From assembly GCF_000718165.1 (NCBI RefSeq), contig NZ_JOEY01000046.1:62001-126000 (forward strand): a DNA stretch of 64,000 nt. Direction: 5' to 3'. Position 1 is the stretch's first letter. Each line of letters begins with the position of its first letter. A program made the translations under genes and the position numbers. Under the pieces are notes generated by a model. It worked only from the letters and a program-made list of their open reading frames with translations. It was not told the origin of the DNA and ran no database searches. Shown here piece after piece: positions 23,764 through 32,597 of the stretch. This DNA comes from Streptomyces fulvoviolaceus. Its GTDB lineage: Bacteria; Actinomycetota; Actinomycetes; Streptomycetales; Streptomycetaceae.

Positions 23764-24711
23764 ATGACTGACAATTCCCGCCCTGCCCGCCCTGTCATCC
23801 TGGGACAGAACCAGTACGGCAAGGCCGAGAACCGAGTCGTAAAGATCACGCGGGACGGCGCCACCCATCACATCAAGGACCTGAACGTGTCCGTGGCGCT
23901 GAGCGGCGACATGGACGAGGTCCACTACTCCGGCTCGAACGCCAACGTCCTGCCGACCGACACCACCAAGAACACGGTGTACGCGTTCGCCAAGGAGCAC
24001 GGCATCGAGTCCGCCGAGCAGTTCGGCATCCACCTGGCGCGTCACTTCGTGACGTCGCAGGAGCCGATCAAGACGGCCCGGATCCGCATCGAGGAGTACA
24101 CCTGGGAGCGCATCGACGCCTCCGACGCCAACTCCCAGTTCATCGGCGCGGACGAGGTCAAGCACTCCTTCGTCCGCAAGGGCCAGGAGACCCGGGTCAC
24201 CCAGATCACCTACGACGGCTCGTCGTGGGAGGTCGTCTCGGGTCTCAAGGACCTCGTAGTGATGAACTCGACGAACTCCGAGTTCTGGGGCTACGTCAAG
24301 GACAAGTACACGACGCTGCCCGAGGCGTACGACCGCATCCTGGCCACCCAGGTCTCCGCCCGCTGGCGGTTCAACTGGACCGACGACGAGCAGCGGATGC
24401 CCAACTGGGAGAAGTCCTACGAGCAGACGAAGAAGCACATGCTCCAGGCCTTCGCCGAGACGTACTCACTCTCGCTGCAGCAGACCCTCTACCAAATGGG
24501 TTCGCGGATCATCAACAACCGCAGCGAGATCGACGAGGTCCGCTTCTCGCTCCCGAACAAGCACCACTTCCTGGTCGACCTGGAGCCGTTCGGGCTGAAG
24601 AACGACAACGAGGTGTACTTCGCCGCCGACCGGCCCTACGGCCTGATCGAGGCGACCATCCTGCGGGACGGCTGCGAGCCGAAGATCCCGGTGGACCTCA
24701 CCAACCTCTGA
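23764..24711 (+). CDS. pucL: Uricase (cofactor-free urate oxidase)
   Basis: A 315-residue urate oxidase that converts urate and O2 to 5-hydroxyisourate and hydrogen peroxide without metal or cofactor. The two T-fold (tunnelling) repeats are recognisable. Lys20 in QNQYGKAENRV and Thr65 in PTDTTKN form the charge relay with the histidine in LPNKHHFLVDL; FGLKNDNEVYFAADRPYG closes the protein. The length matches Arthrobacter/Bacillus-type enzymes. It follows hiuH by four bases. The peroxide it makes explains the co-regulated catalase at 18418-19875. A hairpin at 24731-24756 follows. Confidence 0.96.
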   Translation: MTDNSRPARPVILGQNQYGKAENRVVKITRDGATHHIKDLNVSVALSGDMDEVHYSGSNANVLPTDTTKNTVYAFAKEHGIESAEQFGIHLARHFVTSQEPIKTARIRIEEYTWERIDASDANSQFIGADEVKHSFVRKGQETRVTQITYDGSSWEVVSGLKDLVVMNSTNSEFWGYVKDKYTTLPEAYDRILATQVSARWRFNWTDDEQRMPNWEKSYEQTKKHMLQAFAETYSLSLQQTLYQMGSRIINNRSEIDEVRFSLPNKHHFLVDLEPFGLKNDNEVYFAADRPYGLIEATILRDGCEPKIPVDLTNL

Positions 24712-24730
24712 GCAACTCCATCTGCGGCAC

Positions 24731-24756
24731 CCGCGGCCCGCCTGTGCGGGCCGCGG
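24731..24756 (+). terminator. Hairpin after uricase
   Basis: A perfect 11-bp stem, CCGCGGCCCGC with GCGGGCCGCGG, has a CTGT loop. It lacks a T-run. It lies 20 bp after the uricase stop and 56 bp before the next gene, and so may partly attenuate transcription into the deaminase gene. Confidence 0.65.
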
Positions 24757-24811
24757 CACTCAAATCCCGGGGTCCTGCCGTGCCCACTCCACACAGGGAA
24801 AAGGACGAACC

Positions 24812-26191
24812 ATGGCAGCAGCCCAGCGCATCGTCATCGAGAACTGTTCGATCGCGACCGTCGACGCCAACGACACGGAGTACCCCACCGGTTACCTCGT
24901 CGTCGCCGACAACCGCATCGAGGCGCTCGGCGCGGGCAGGGCACCCGAGGGCCTGGAGAACGTCGTACGCAGGATCGACGCCACCGGCCACCTCGTGACC
25001 CCCGGCCTGGTCAACACCCACCACCACTTCTACCAGTGGATCACCCGGGGCCTGGCCACCGACCACAACCTCTTCAACTGGCTGGTCGCGCTGTACCCGA
25101 CCTGGGCGCGCATCGACGAGCAGATGGTCCGCGCCGCCGCGCAGGGCTCGCTCGCCATGATGGCCCGCGGCGGTGTGACCACCGCGATGGACCACCACTA
25201 CGTCTTCCCGAAGGGCTCCGGCGACCTCTCCGGCGCGATCATCGGCGCGGCGCGCGAGATGGGTGTCCGCTTCACCCTCGCCCGCGGCTCCATGGACCGC
25301 AGCGAGAAGGACGGGGGCCTGCCCCCGGACTTCGCCGTCGAGACCCTCGAAGGCGCCCTCGCCGCGACCGAGGCGACCGTCAAGGAGCACCACGACTCCT
25401 CCTTCGACGCGATGACCCAGGTCGCCGTCGCGCCCTGCTCGCCCTTCTCCGTCTCCACCGAACTGCTCAAGCAGGGCGCCGAGTTGGCCCGCCGTCTCGG
25501 CGTGCGCCTGCACACCCACGGCTCGGAGACCGTCGAGGAGGAGCAGTTCTGCAAGGAACTGTTCGGCATGGGCCCGACCGACTACTTCGAGTCCACCGGC
25601 TGGCTCGGCGAGGACGTGTGGATGGCGCACTGCGTCCACATGAACGACTCCGACATCGCCGCCTTCGCCCGTACGAAGACCGGTGTCGCCCACTGCCCGT
25701 CCTCCAACGCCCGTCTGGCGGCCGGCATCGCCCGGGTCCCCGACATGCTCGCGGCCGGCGTCCCGGTCGGCCTCGGCGTCGACGGTACGGCGTCCAACGA
25801 GTCCGGCGAGCTGCACACCGAACTGCGCAACGCCCTCCTCATCAACCGCCTCGGCGCCCACCGCGAGGCCGCCCTGAACGCCCGTCAGGCGCTGCGCCTC
25901 GGGACGTATGGGGGCGCCCAAGTCCTGGGCCGTTCTGCGGAGATCGGCTCCCTGGAGCCCGGCAAGCTCGCCGACCTGGTGCTGTGGAAGCTGGACACCC
26001 TCGCCCACGCCTCCATCGCCGACCCGGTGACCGCGTTGGTCTTCGGCGCGGCCGCCCCGGTCACGGCCTCGTTCGTGAACGGCCGTCAGATCGTCGAGGA
26101 CAACCGCCTGTTGCACGTCGACGAGGACGCCATCGCCCGCTCCACGCGGGACGAGGCCCAGCGCCTGGCGCGGATCGCCGCACAGGGCTGA
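24812..26191 (+). CDS. 8-oxoguanine deaminase-like amidohydrolase
   Basis: A 459-residue cytosolic amidohydrolase of the guanine/8-oxoguanine deaminase and TrzN/AtzB group. Metal ligands are visible in TPGLVNTHHHFYQWITRG (near residue 70), HTHGSETVEEEQFC, DVWMAHCVHMND and GLGVDGTASNES. The enzymes bind one zinc and release ammonia from the purine ring. 8-Oxoguanine deamination gives urate, which suits the position after uricase. Guanine deamination to xanthine is the alternative. It lies downstream of the uraD-hiuH-pucL operon on the same strand and is followed by a purine permease gene. Confidence 0.88.
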   Translation: MAAAQRIVIENCSIATVDANDTEYPTGYLVVADNRIEALGAGRAPEGLENVVRRIDATGHLVTPGLVNTHHHFYQWITRGLATDHNLFNWLVALYPTWARIDEQMVRAAAQGSLAMMARGGVTTAMDHHYVFPKGSGDLSGAIIGAAREMGVRFTLARGSMDRSEKDGGLPPDFAVETLEGALAATEATVKEHHDSSFDAMTQVAVAPCSPFSVSTELLKQGAELARRLGVRLHTHGSETVEEEQFCKELFGMGPTDYFESTGWLGEDVWMAHCVHMNDSDIAAFARTKTGVAHCPSSNARLAAGIARVPDMLAAGVPVGLGVDGTASNESGELHTELRNALLINRLGAHREAALNARQALRLGTYGGAQVLGRSAEIGSLEPGKLADLVLWKLDTLAHASIADPVTALVFGAAAPVTASFVNGRQIVEDNRLLHVDEDAIARSTRDEAQRLARIAAQG

Positions 26192-26213
26192 CCAGTTGAG
26201 GATCTGAAGATCT

Positions 26214-26241
26214 CCGGTCGAGGGGGACGGCCCTCGACCGG
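26214..26241 (+). terminator. Hairpin after the deaminase gene
   Basis: An 11-bp perfect stem (CCGGTCGAGGG with CCCTCGACCGG) has a 6-nt loop and begins 23 bp after the stop codon. No T-run follows. The 232-bp gap up to the permease also contains a second imperfect GGAACGG...GGTTCC fold at about 26307-26340. I found no riboswitch-like core. Confidence 0.6.
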
Positions 26242-26423
26242 TGGCCGTGGACTCGCTCGGGTCCATGGCGGCCGTCTCCGGGGCGTGCATGAACATGTGC
26301 GCCCCGGAACGGCCTCCTTTGCCCCTTTTGAGGGGTTCCGTCCCCCCGGTCCCGCATGACCGCGCACCACCTCCATGAAACCCACGTCAGAGCCGACGTG
26401 TTAGCTGACCCGGAGGAACCGCC

Positions 26424-27791
26424 GTGACCGCTCACCCCGTCGACGAAAAACTCCCCGCACTCAAAATGGCCACCACGGGCCTGCAGCACGTGGCCGCCAT
26501 GTACGCGGGGGTCGTCGCCCCGCCGCTGATCGTCGGGGCGGCCATCGGCCTCTCCGGCACCGAACTCACCTTCCTCACCGGCGCCTGTCTGTTCACCGCG
26601 GGCCTCGCCACCTTCCTCCAGACCCTCGGCGTCTGGAAGATCGGCGCCCGGCTGCCCTTCGTCAACGGCGTCACCTTCGCCGGTGTCGCGCCGATGACCG
26701 CGATCGTGGCCTCCACCAAGGACAAGTCCGACGCCCTGCCGATCATCTTCGGGGCGGTCATCGTCGCCGGACTCCTCGGCTTCATCGCCGCTCCCTTCTT
26801 CAGCAAGGCGGTGCGCTTCTTCCCGCCGGTGGTCACCGGCACGGTCATCACGCTCATAGGTGTGTCTCTGCTGCCGGTGGCGTTCGGCTGGGCACAGGGG
26901 CCCAACCCGGCTGCGGAGGACTACGGTTCGAGGACCTATCTGGGGCTGGCGGCCGCAACGCTGGTGATCGTCCTGCTGCTTCGCCGCTTCACGCGCGGCT
27001 TCGTCAAGCAGATCGCCGTCCTGCTCGGCCTGGTCGTCGGCACACTCGTCGCGATCCCGTTCGGCGTCACGGACTTCAGCCCTGTCGCGGACGCGGCTGT
27101 GATCGGCTTCCCGACCCCCTTCCACTTCGGCGCACCGCAGTTCCAGGTCGCCGCGATCGTGTCGATGATCGTGGTGATGGTGGTCTCGATGACCGAATCG
27201 ACCGCGGACATGCTGGCGTTGGGCGAGATCGTGGAACGCCCGGCCGACGAGAAGACCATCGCGGCCGGCCTGCGCGCCGACACCCTCGGCTCGGCGGTCA
27301 GCCCGCTCTTCAACGGTTTCATGTGCAGCGCCTTCGCCCAGAACATCGGCCTGGTCGCCATGACGAAGATCCGCAGCCGGTACGTCGTCGCCACCGGCGG
27401 CGCCTTCCTGGTGCTGATGGGCCTGTGCCCCATGGCCGCCTCGCTCATCGCGGTCGTCCCGCGTCCGGTGCTCGGCGGGGCGGGCGTGGTCCTGTTCGGC
27501 TCGGTCGCGGCCAGTGGCATTCAGACGCTCGTCAAGGCCGGCCTGGAGAAGGACAACAACGTCCTGATCGTGGCCGTGTCGCTGGCCGTCGGCATCATCC
27601 CGATCACGGCGCCGGACTTCTACCACGCGTTCCCGGAGACGGCGAAGATCGTCCTGGACTCGGGCATCTCGACGGGCTGTATGGCGGCGGTGCTGCTCAA
27701 CCTCGTCTTCAACCATCTGGGCAAGCACCGGGACGCGCAGGACGTGACGCATCCGATGGAGGCGGGCGAGGAGATCGCGGCCGCCCACTGA
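26424..27791 (+). CDS. NCS2-family purine (urate/xanthine) permease
   Basis: A 455-residue membrane protein with about 14 hydrophobic segments, of the nucleobase:cation symporter-2 family. Signatures include LQHVAAMYAGVVAPPLIVG at the start, SMTESTADMLALGEIV, and GFMCSAFAQNIGLVAMTKI with SRYVVATGG, the QN-containing family motif. NCS2 members import urate, xanthine or uracil with protons. The position after uricase and the deaminase gene favours urate or xanthine. The GTG/ATG choice is fixed by GGAGGAACC just upstream of the GTG at 26424. Confidence 0.93.
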   Translation: MTAHPVDEKLPALKMATTGLQHVAAMYAGVVAPPLIVGAAIGLSGTELTFLTGACLFTAGLATFLQTLGVWKIGARLPFVNGVTFAGVAPMTAIVASTKDKSDALPIIFGAVIVAGLLGFIAAPFFSKAVRFFPPVVTGTVITLIGVSLLPVAFGWAQGPNPAAEDYGSRTYLGLAAATLVIVLLLRRFTRGFVKQIAVLLGLVVGTLVAIPFGVTDFSPVADAAVIGFPTPFHFGAPQFQVAAIVSMIVVMVVSMTESTADMLALGEIVERPADEKTIAAGLRADTLGSAVSPLFNGFMCSAFAQNIGLVAMTKIRSRYVVATGGAFLVLMGLCPMAASLIAVVPRPVLGGAGVVLFGSVAASGIQTLVKAGLEKDNNVLIVAVSLAVGIIPITAPDFYHAFPETAKIVLDSGISTGCMAAVLLNLVFNHLGKHRDAQDVTHPMEAGEEIAAAH

Positions 27792-27792
27792 A

Positions 27793-27831
27793 CCTCGGGG
27801 CGCGGCATCCCGACGGTGCCGCGCCCCGAGG
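27793..27831. terminator. Bidirectional terminator between permease and chitosanase genes
   Basis: Perfect 15-bp arms (CCTCGGGGCGCGGCA at 27793-27807, and 27817-27831) flank a 9-nt loop. It fills the 42-bp gap between two convergent genes and can serve either transcript. Confidence 0.85.
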
Positions 27832-27833
27832 CC

Positions 27834-28643
27834 TCAGGCGATCGTGTAACCGTCCCCGTACACCTTCCACTTGAGCGGCGTGTCCAGGTCGAGGTTGCCC
27901 TTCTTCAGGAACACCCGCTGGGCCGTCTCGACCCGGGTCACGTCGCTGTGGGCGGCCTCCTGCTTCATCGCCCACGCGCGCGCGTCGAGGAAGGCGTGCA
28001 GATACGTCGTCTCGTCGCCGCCGTCCGCCGGGGTGTCCGCGTTCTTCCGCGCCCGCTTGCGGATGCCACCGAAGCTGACGGCGTCCGTGCCGGGGCCGTG
28101 CATGACCATCGCGTCGTAGTAGACGAACTGGCCGAGCGTGCCGAGGCCGTCCTTCTCGGCACGCGCGACGGCCGGGTCGAAGTAGACCCGGTCCCGCTCG
28201 TCGCGCTGTGCCTTGCGGAAGGCGGATGTCTTCGCGGCCTTTCTCCAGGCGGTCGGGAAGCCCGACAGCCCATTGAGCGAGTCGGTGCCGTCCACCGCGC
28301 GCAGGGCGGGCAGATAGTCGGCCAGGGGATTGTCCGGATCCCGCTCGGTGTACAGCTCGACGAGCGCCAGCATGTCGCTCGTACCGGAGCAGAAGCCGAT
28401 GATGCCGGCGGTGTAGCCCCGACCGTCGCCGATGTCCTTGATGAACCCGTACTGCGCCTTCCAGTCCAGCGACGAGTTCTCCGCGCTGGACACCAGCCGC
28501 ATCGCGATGTCCTTCTTCTCCGGGGCATCGAGCCCGGTCGTGGTCGCCGCCTCGGCCGACGGCCACTGCGTGGCGGTCGCGAGGGCGGTCCCGAAGGCGG
28601 CGAGCAGGGTGCGGCGGGCGGCTTTACCGTGAACTCTCGGCAC
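27834..28643 (-). CDS. csn: Secreted chitosanase, glycoside hydrolase family 46
   Basis: The 269-residue precursor is very similar to Streptomyces N174-type chitosanases. After a signal peptide with adjacent arginines (AARRTLLAAFG, so possibly Tat-exported) cleaved near residue 32, the catalytic pair is Glu55 in SSAENSSLDW and Asp73 in IGDGRGYTAG. The 18-residue spacing is the same as between Glu22 and Asp40 of the N174 enzyme. GFCSGTSDM, ERDRVYFDPAV and GGDETTYLHAFLDAR are further family blocks. It hydrolyses beta-1,4 links between glucosamine units of chitosan outside the cell. I do not see the CsnR-type operator (a GAAAGTTTC core) in the short upstream gap. Confidence 0.95.
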   Translation of the reverse strand: MPRVHGKAARRTLLAAFGTALATATQWPSAEAATTTGLDAPEKKDIAMRLVSSAENSSLDWKAQYGFIKDIGDGRGYTAGIIGFCSGTSDMLALVELYTERDPDNPLADYLPALRAVDGTDSLNGLSGFPTAWRKAAKTSAFRKAQRDERDRVYFDPAVARAEKDGLGTLGQFVYYDAMVMHGPGTDAVSFGGIRKRARKNADTPADGGDETTYLHAFLDARAWAMKQEAAHSDVTRVETAQRVFLKKGNLDLDTPLKWKVYGDGYTIA

Positions 28644-28724
28644 ATCATCTCCAAGTCAGGTGCTGTGAAAGGCAGTTGAGACTCGCGCGCCAACTTGGGA
28701 ATGCCGTGGGGTGCCATTAGGAGG

Positions 28725-29321
28725 TCACTGTGAGTTTCCGGACCAGGCCATGAGGTTCGCGAACAGCTCTGCCTGCTCGATCGCGTCGTCCAGGGCATGG
28801 TGCGTGTGGCGGCGCTTCGAGAGCAGCTCGGGCGGCATCGTCCGCTTGGCGACGGCCCGTAGCGGGAGTCCCGCCTTCGTGGCGTACAACGTCTTCATGT
28901 CCAGGCAGCCCGAGTGTCCGAAGGGGCTCGCCCCGGTGAAGCGGATCAGGTACCAGTACAGGAATGTCCAGTCGTACGAGGCCGGGTAACCGCACATCAC
29001 CGGCTGGGCGCCGACACCCACCTCGCGCACCCAGTCGGTGAACTCGGCGAGTGCTACGGCAGGTTCAGCGCCCTCCCTGTGGAGCCGCTCCCGGTCGAGA
29101 CCGCTCACGGCCAGCGCCTCGGGCACGAACTCCCCACTGATCGGCCGCAGTTCACGGTAGAAGGTCTGCTGCTCCGGGTCGGCAGCGGTGAAACCCTCGG
29201 TGTCCTGCACTCCGGCGACCGCGGCGCCGAAGCTGAGCATCGAGTACGGCCCGGGGATCGGGCCGTCGGCCTCGATGTCGATGGAGATGTACAGGCTAGG
29301 CCTGCTGCGTCGTGCGCCCAT
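28725..29321 (-). CDS. 3'-5' exonuclease, DEDD superfamily
   Basis: This 198-residue protein has the DnaQ-like exonuclease fold. Exo I is SIDIEADGP (Asp15 and Glu17), Exo II lies around GYPASYDWTFLYWYL, and Exo III is HTHHALDDAIEQAELF, with the histidine and aspartate of the DEDDh pattern. Such stand-alone domains trim single strands of DNA or RNA. The exact role is unknown. It stands upstream of chitosanase on the same strand with an 81-bp gap, so co-transcription is possible though functionally unexplained. Confidence 0.85.
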   Translation of the reverse strand: MGARRSRPSLYISIDIEADGPIPGPYSMLSFGAAVAGVQDTEGFTAADPEQQTFYRELRPISGEFVPEALAVSGLDRERLHREGAEPAVALAEFTDWVREVGVGAQPVMCGYPASYDWTFLYWYLIRFTGASPFGHSGCLDMKTLYATKAGLPLRAVAKRTMPPELLSKRRHTHHALDDAIEQAELFANLMAWSGNSQ

Positions 29322-29403
29322 GGGCTGGAGGATCGCAGGTGGGACGGGGCGTCCGCATCCGAATTCAGCCCCGTGCCTCAGCCCCGTGCCTCACTCCTGC
29401 GCG

Positions 29404-30840
29404 TCAGTCCTGTGCGTCGGCCCTCGGCCGCAGCACGACCGCCGCCAGCCCCAGCGCCCCCACCGCGATCCCCGCCCCCACCCGGAACGCCAGCTGATAC
29501 CCCTCCGCCGTGGCCGGGACCAGTTCCGCACCCCCGCCGAGCAACCCCTCCGTCCGGTTCGACGCCAGCACCGAAAGGATCGCGAGGCCCAGTGAACCGC
29601 CCACCACCTGTGTGGTGTTGAACAGCCCGGACGCCAGTCCCGCGTCCTCCTCGAGGGCGCCCGCCATGGCGATCCCGGTCAGCGCGGGCATCGCGGCCGC
29701 GAAACCGGCGGAGAGCAGGAGCAGTGGGGGCAGTACGTCGGTGACGTACGAGCCGTCGGCGGGCGCGCGGCCGAGCAGTGCCATGCCGCCGGTGATCAGC
29801 ACGAGCCCCGCCAGCAGCACCCGGTAGGCGCCGAACCGGCCGATGGTCCGCGCGGACAGGCCCAGCATCAGCACCCCGATCGCGATCGGCGCCGGCAGGA
29901 AGGCCGTGCCGGTGAGCAACTCGCCGTAGCCGAGCACGCGTTGGAGGTAGAGGGCGCCGATGAACTGGAAGCCGAACATCGTCCCGATCATCAGCACCTG
30001 GACGGCGTTCGCGCCGGACAGCAGCCGGGAGCCGAACAGCCGCAGCCGCAGCAGCGGACGCGCGGCCCGCGCCTGGCGGACGGTGAACGCCACGAACAGG
30101 GCGAGGGCGAGCACGGCCAGCAGGAGGGTGGCCGTCAGGTCGCGGTCGCCCGAGCCGACGATGACGTACACCGTCAGCATCAGCGCGCCGGTGACCAGCG
30201 CGGCCCCGGGATAGTCGGCGCCCCGGCCGAGACCCTCGCCGTCCTCCGGTGCGAGGACACGGAGGGCCGCCAGCAGGGCGACGACACCGATCGGCAGGTT
30301 GATCAGGAAGATCCAGTGCCAGTTCAGGGCCTGCGTCAGCGCTCCGCCGAGGAACGTGCCGAGCGCCCCGCCCGCCGCGCCGACCGCGCTGAACACCGCG
30401 ATGGCACGGGCCTGTTCGCGCGGCTCGGGGAAGAGGGAGACCAGCATGCCGAGCACCACGGCCGAGGTCATCGCCCCGCCCACGCCCTGCAGGGCACGGG
30501 CCGCGATCAGCATGCCCTGGCTGGTGGCCACCCCGCACAGTACGGACGCCGCGGTGAACACGGTGAGCCCCGCCGCGAACATCCGCCTGCGGCCCACCAG
30601 GTCGCCGAGTCGGCCCACCAGCAACAGCAGCCCGCCGAACGGGATCAGATAGGCGTTGACGACCCAGGCCAGCCCCGGAGCCGAGAAGCCCAGGTCGCTC
30701 TGGATGGCCGGCATCGCGACCGTGACGATGTTGCCGTCCAGGATCGTCATCAGGGTTCCCGCGCACAGCACGACGAGGGACGCCCAACGGGAGTACGTTC
30801 GGTGTGTCGGTCGGGTCGGGGACTCGGTCAGGACCGTCAT
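29404..30840 (-). CDS. DHA2-family MFS drug-efflux transporter
   Basis: A 478-residue membrane protein with about 14 hydrophobic helices. The N-terminal helix reads LCAGTLMTILDGNIVTVAMP, the DHA2 (EmrB/QacA) motif-D1 form, followed by motif A GRLGDLVGRRRMFAAG and motif C near GAAGGALGTFLGGAL. These pumps expel drugs using the proton gradient. The start at ATG 30840 (MTVLTESPTRP) is chosen since the longer frame lacks family sequence and would overlap the divergent promoter region. A divergent HxlR regulator 101 bp away probably controls it. Confidence 0.92.
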   Translation of the reverse strand: MTVLTESPTRPTHRTYSRWASLVVLCAGTLMTILDGNIVTVAMPAIQSDLGFSAPGLAWVVNAYLIPFGGLLLLVGRLGDLVGRRRMFAAGLTVFTAASVLCGVATSQGMLIAARALQGVGGAMTSAVVLGMLVSLFPEPREQARAIAVFSAVGAAGGALGTFLGGALTQALNWHWIFLINLPIGVVALLAALRVLAPEDGEGLGRGADYPGAALVTGALMLTVYVIVGSGDRDLTATLLLAVLALALFVAFTVRQARAARPLLRLRLFGSRLLSGANAVQVLMIGTMFGFQFIGALYLQRVLGYGELLTGTAFLPAPIAIGVLMLGLSARTIGRFGAYRVLLAGLVLITGGMALLGRAPADGSYVTDVLPPLLLLSAGFAAAMPALTGIAMAGALEEDAGLASGLFNTTQVVGGSLGLAILSVLASNRTEGLLGGGAELVPATAEGYQLAFRVGAGIAVGALGLAAVVLRPRADAQD

Positions 30841-30941
30841 GGCGGCAGTGCCTCCGCATTCTCCATGGGAACCATAGGTGCACGACTTGTAACGGGGTTC
30901 ATCGTGGGTGACCATGGAGGTCGGCGTAAGGAGGCAGTCCA

Positions 30942-31337
30942 ATGTCCCAGAGGAACACCGGTGTTACCGCGCAGGTGGTGAACGCGCACGCGTGTCCGGT
31001 CCGTGAGGTTCTTGACAGGGTCTCCGGAAAATGGAGCGTCCAGATCCTCGTCGCGGCCGCGCACGGACCCATCCGGTTCACCGAATTGGAGCGCAGTATC
31101 GAGGGCATCAGCCGCCGCATGCTGACCCTCACCCTGCGCAACCTGGAGCGCGACGGCCTCGTCACCCGCACCGTGCACCCCACGGTGCCACCGAAGGTCG
31201 AGTACGAACTCACCCCGGTGGCCCGCGAGTTGCACGAGACGCTGCAGCGGCTGACCAACTGGGCGGAGCGGAACCGGGTCTACATCGCCGAGGCGCGCGC
31301 GACCTACGACGCCGAGCGCGAACCGGAGTTGGTCTGA
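30942..31337 (+). CDS. HxlR-family transcriptional regulator
   Basis: A 131-residue winged-helix protein. CPVREVLDRVSGKWSVQILV opens the domain, with the HxlR-type cysteine near residue 18, followed by GPIRFTELERSIEGISRRML and TLRNLERDGLVTRTVHPTVP. Members are small dimers that sense electrophiles, redox stress or ligands, often through the N-terminal cysteine, and control a neighbouring gene. The divergent DHA2 pump is the obvious target. The ATG start follows AGGAGGC. Its 3' end runs into a 17-bp tandem repeat. Confidence 0.92.
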   Translation: MSQRNTGVTAQVVNAHACPVREVLDRVSGKWSVQILVAAAHGPIRFTELERSIEGISRRMLTLTLRNLERDGLVTRTVHPTVPPKVEYELTPVARELHETLQRLTNWAERNRVYIAEARATYDAEREPELV

Positions 31338-31422
31338 CCTACAGGTCGAAACGCCCTACAGGTCGAAAGTCCCTACAGACCGAAGACGCCTACCGGTCGA
31401 AAGGGCCTACAGGCCGAACAGG
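31338..31422 (-). repeat. Five 17-bp tandem repeats between convergent genes
   Basis: Units begin at 31338, 31355, 31372, 31389 and 31406, each starting CCTAC and containing a core like AGGTCGAAA. Read on the minus strand, each unit carries a TTCG...TGTAGG segment like the last codons and TAG stop of the thioesterase gene, whose end is the unit at 31406. The array therefore looks like outward expansion of that gene's 3' end. No spacers separate the units. Confidence 0.93.
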
Positions 31423-31829
31423 CTTGCATCCGCGGCCAGTTCCTTGAAGAGCCCCCTCGGATTGGCGATCAGGCGCCGCTCCTTGAGGTCCATCAGCCCG
31501 CCGACCGCGGTGATCTCGGCGGCCACCGTGCCGTCCGTCTTGCGTATCGTCTGCTGTATTCGGAACGTCTTGCCCCCGCCCCAGTCGAAGCCGCAGGTCA
31601 CCTCGACTTCGTCGCCCGCGACCAACTCCCGCTGATAGCGGATGGTGGTCTCCAGGGCCACCGGCCCCACGCCCTTGCCGATGAGGCCGGACTGGCTGAT
31701 CCCCGCCGCCTTGAGCAGTGACCAACGGGCGTGCTCCGCGTAGTTGATGTACACGCTCTGGTTGAGGTGACCCTGCACATCCGTCTCGTACCCACGGACG
31801 GTCACCGGGACGGAAAACGTCTCGCTCAC
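31407..31829 (-). CDS. Acyl-CoA thioesterase, 4HBT hotdog family
   Basis: A 140-residue single-hotdog protein of the YbgC/FadM type. VTVRGYETDVQGHLNQSVYI carries the catalytic-loop aspartate (family form Y-x-D-x-x-x-H), followed by NYAEHARWSLLKAAGI on the hotdog helix and RYQRELVAGDEVEV. Such enzymes cleave small acyl-CoA thioesters and act as tetramers in the cytoplasm. I chose GTG 31829, as GAGGAAA precedes it at the right distance; an upstream start would add sixteen low-complexity residues. Its last codons are the first unit of the adjacent 17-bp repeat array. Confidence 0.88.
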   Translation of the reverse strand: MSETFSVPVTVRGYETDVQGHLNQSVYINYAEHARWSLLKAAGISQSGLIGKGVGPVALETTIRYQRELVAGDEVEVTCGFDWGGGKTFRIQQTIRKTDGTVAAEITAVGGLMDLKERRLIANPRGLFKELAADASLFGL

Positions 31830-31884
31830 GGTTTCCTCTTCTCGTGCCACGGTTGTTGATTGACCCGATCCTGACACGTGCCCA

Positions 31885-32517
31885 TTACAGCCGTCGCGGA
31901 GACGCCAGCAGATAACGGGCCCTCGTCCGCGGCTCCGTGTACTCGCCGACCTGCCAGCCCGCCCCCTCCAGCGTGGCCGCGCAGGCTCGCAGCACCTCGG
32001 CGTCCGGCGCGTGCACGGCGACGGCCTCCGGCTGCGGGGTCGCCCGCACTCGGTAGCCCGGCAAGTCCCCTCCCTGGGGACGGTGTTCGGCCGCCTCCAG
32101 GGCGAGGGCGGCGGCCTGCACCAGATGTGTGCGCTCCCAGCCGCACGGCCGGTCCGTGGCCCCGTCCGGGTTGGTCATCCGGCGCAGCTCAAGGAGACCC
32201 TGCCAGGCGCTGTGCACCTCGCGGACGCGAGTGGGACCGGTGTCCGGCGCCTCCTCCTCGCCGCCGACGCGGGCGGCGAACACCCCCGAGTCCGCCACGG
32301 CAGCCACGGCGGGCTTCTCGGGGACCTCGGCGACGGCCTCCCGTATGCGATGCCCCGCCGGTGTCAGGAAGTGGTCGTGCGGTGGCCGCGGATGCCGGAA
32401 GGCCAGGCCGCGCTTCACCAGCGCGTCGAGCTGTGCCTCCGTACCCTTCACCCGCCCGGTGACGGGATCGGCGGCGTCGATGACACGCCGCTGGGCGGCG
32501 GTAGGCGGTCGGGTCAC
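31885..32517 (-). CDS. Hypothetical protein
   Basis: A 210-residue soluble protein, TRPPTAAQRRVIDAADPVTG at the start, with a possible winged-helix-like first part (LDALVKRGLAFRHPRPPHDH, LTPAGHRIREAV), a middle helix HSAWQGLLELRRM with ALALEAAEHRPQGG, and a C-terminal strand-helix-strand (AVAVHAPDAEVLRACAATL, WQVGEYTEPRTRARYLLASP). I do not recognise the family. The start GTG 32517 has GGGGAGGAG upstream. It lies between the thioesterase and histidine phosphatase genes, all on the minus strand, with short gaps. Confidence 0.75.
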   Translation of the reverse strand: MTRPPTAAQRRVIDAADPVTGRVKGTEAQLDALVKRGLAFRHPRPPHDHFLTPAGHRIREAVAEVPEKPAVAAVADSGVFAARVGGEEEAPDTGPTRVREVHSAWQGLLELRRMTNPDGATDRPCGWERTHLVQAAALALEAAEHRPQGGDLPGYRVRATPQPEAVAVHAPDAEVLRACAATLEGAGWQVGEYTEPRTRARYLLASPRRL

Positions 32518-32597
32518 GGCGTGCTCCTCCCCGGTGAACGGCCTGAACGAGCCTGATCGAAGGACCGTCGCACTGCCGCGATCAGCCCGTTCGAAGA

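Noticed and set aside
24698..26296. 532-codon open frame antisense to the deaminase gene
   Set aside because: Its residues are the mirror of a well-conserved amidohydrolase gene, rich in Gly, Val and Arg, with no family signature.
26192..26423. Possible purine riboswitch before the NCS2 permease gene
   Set aside because: Only simple GC hairpins are present; I found no conserved three-way junction loops of a purine or xanthine riboswitch core.
31338..31422. CRISPR-like array of five short repeats
   Set aside because: The 17-bp units are directly abutting with no spacers and vary at their ends; the array is a minisatellite. No cas genes are present.
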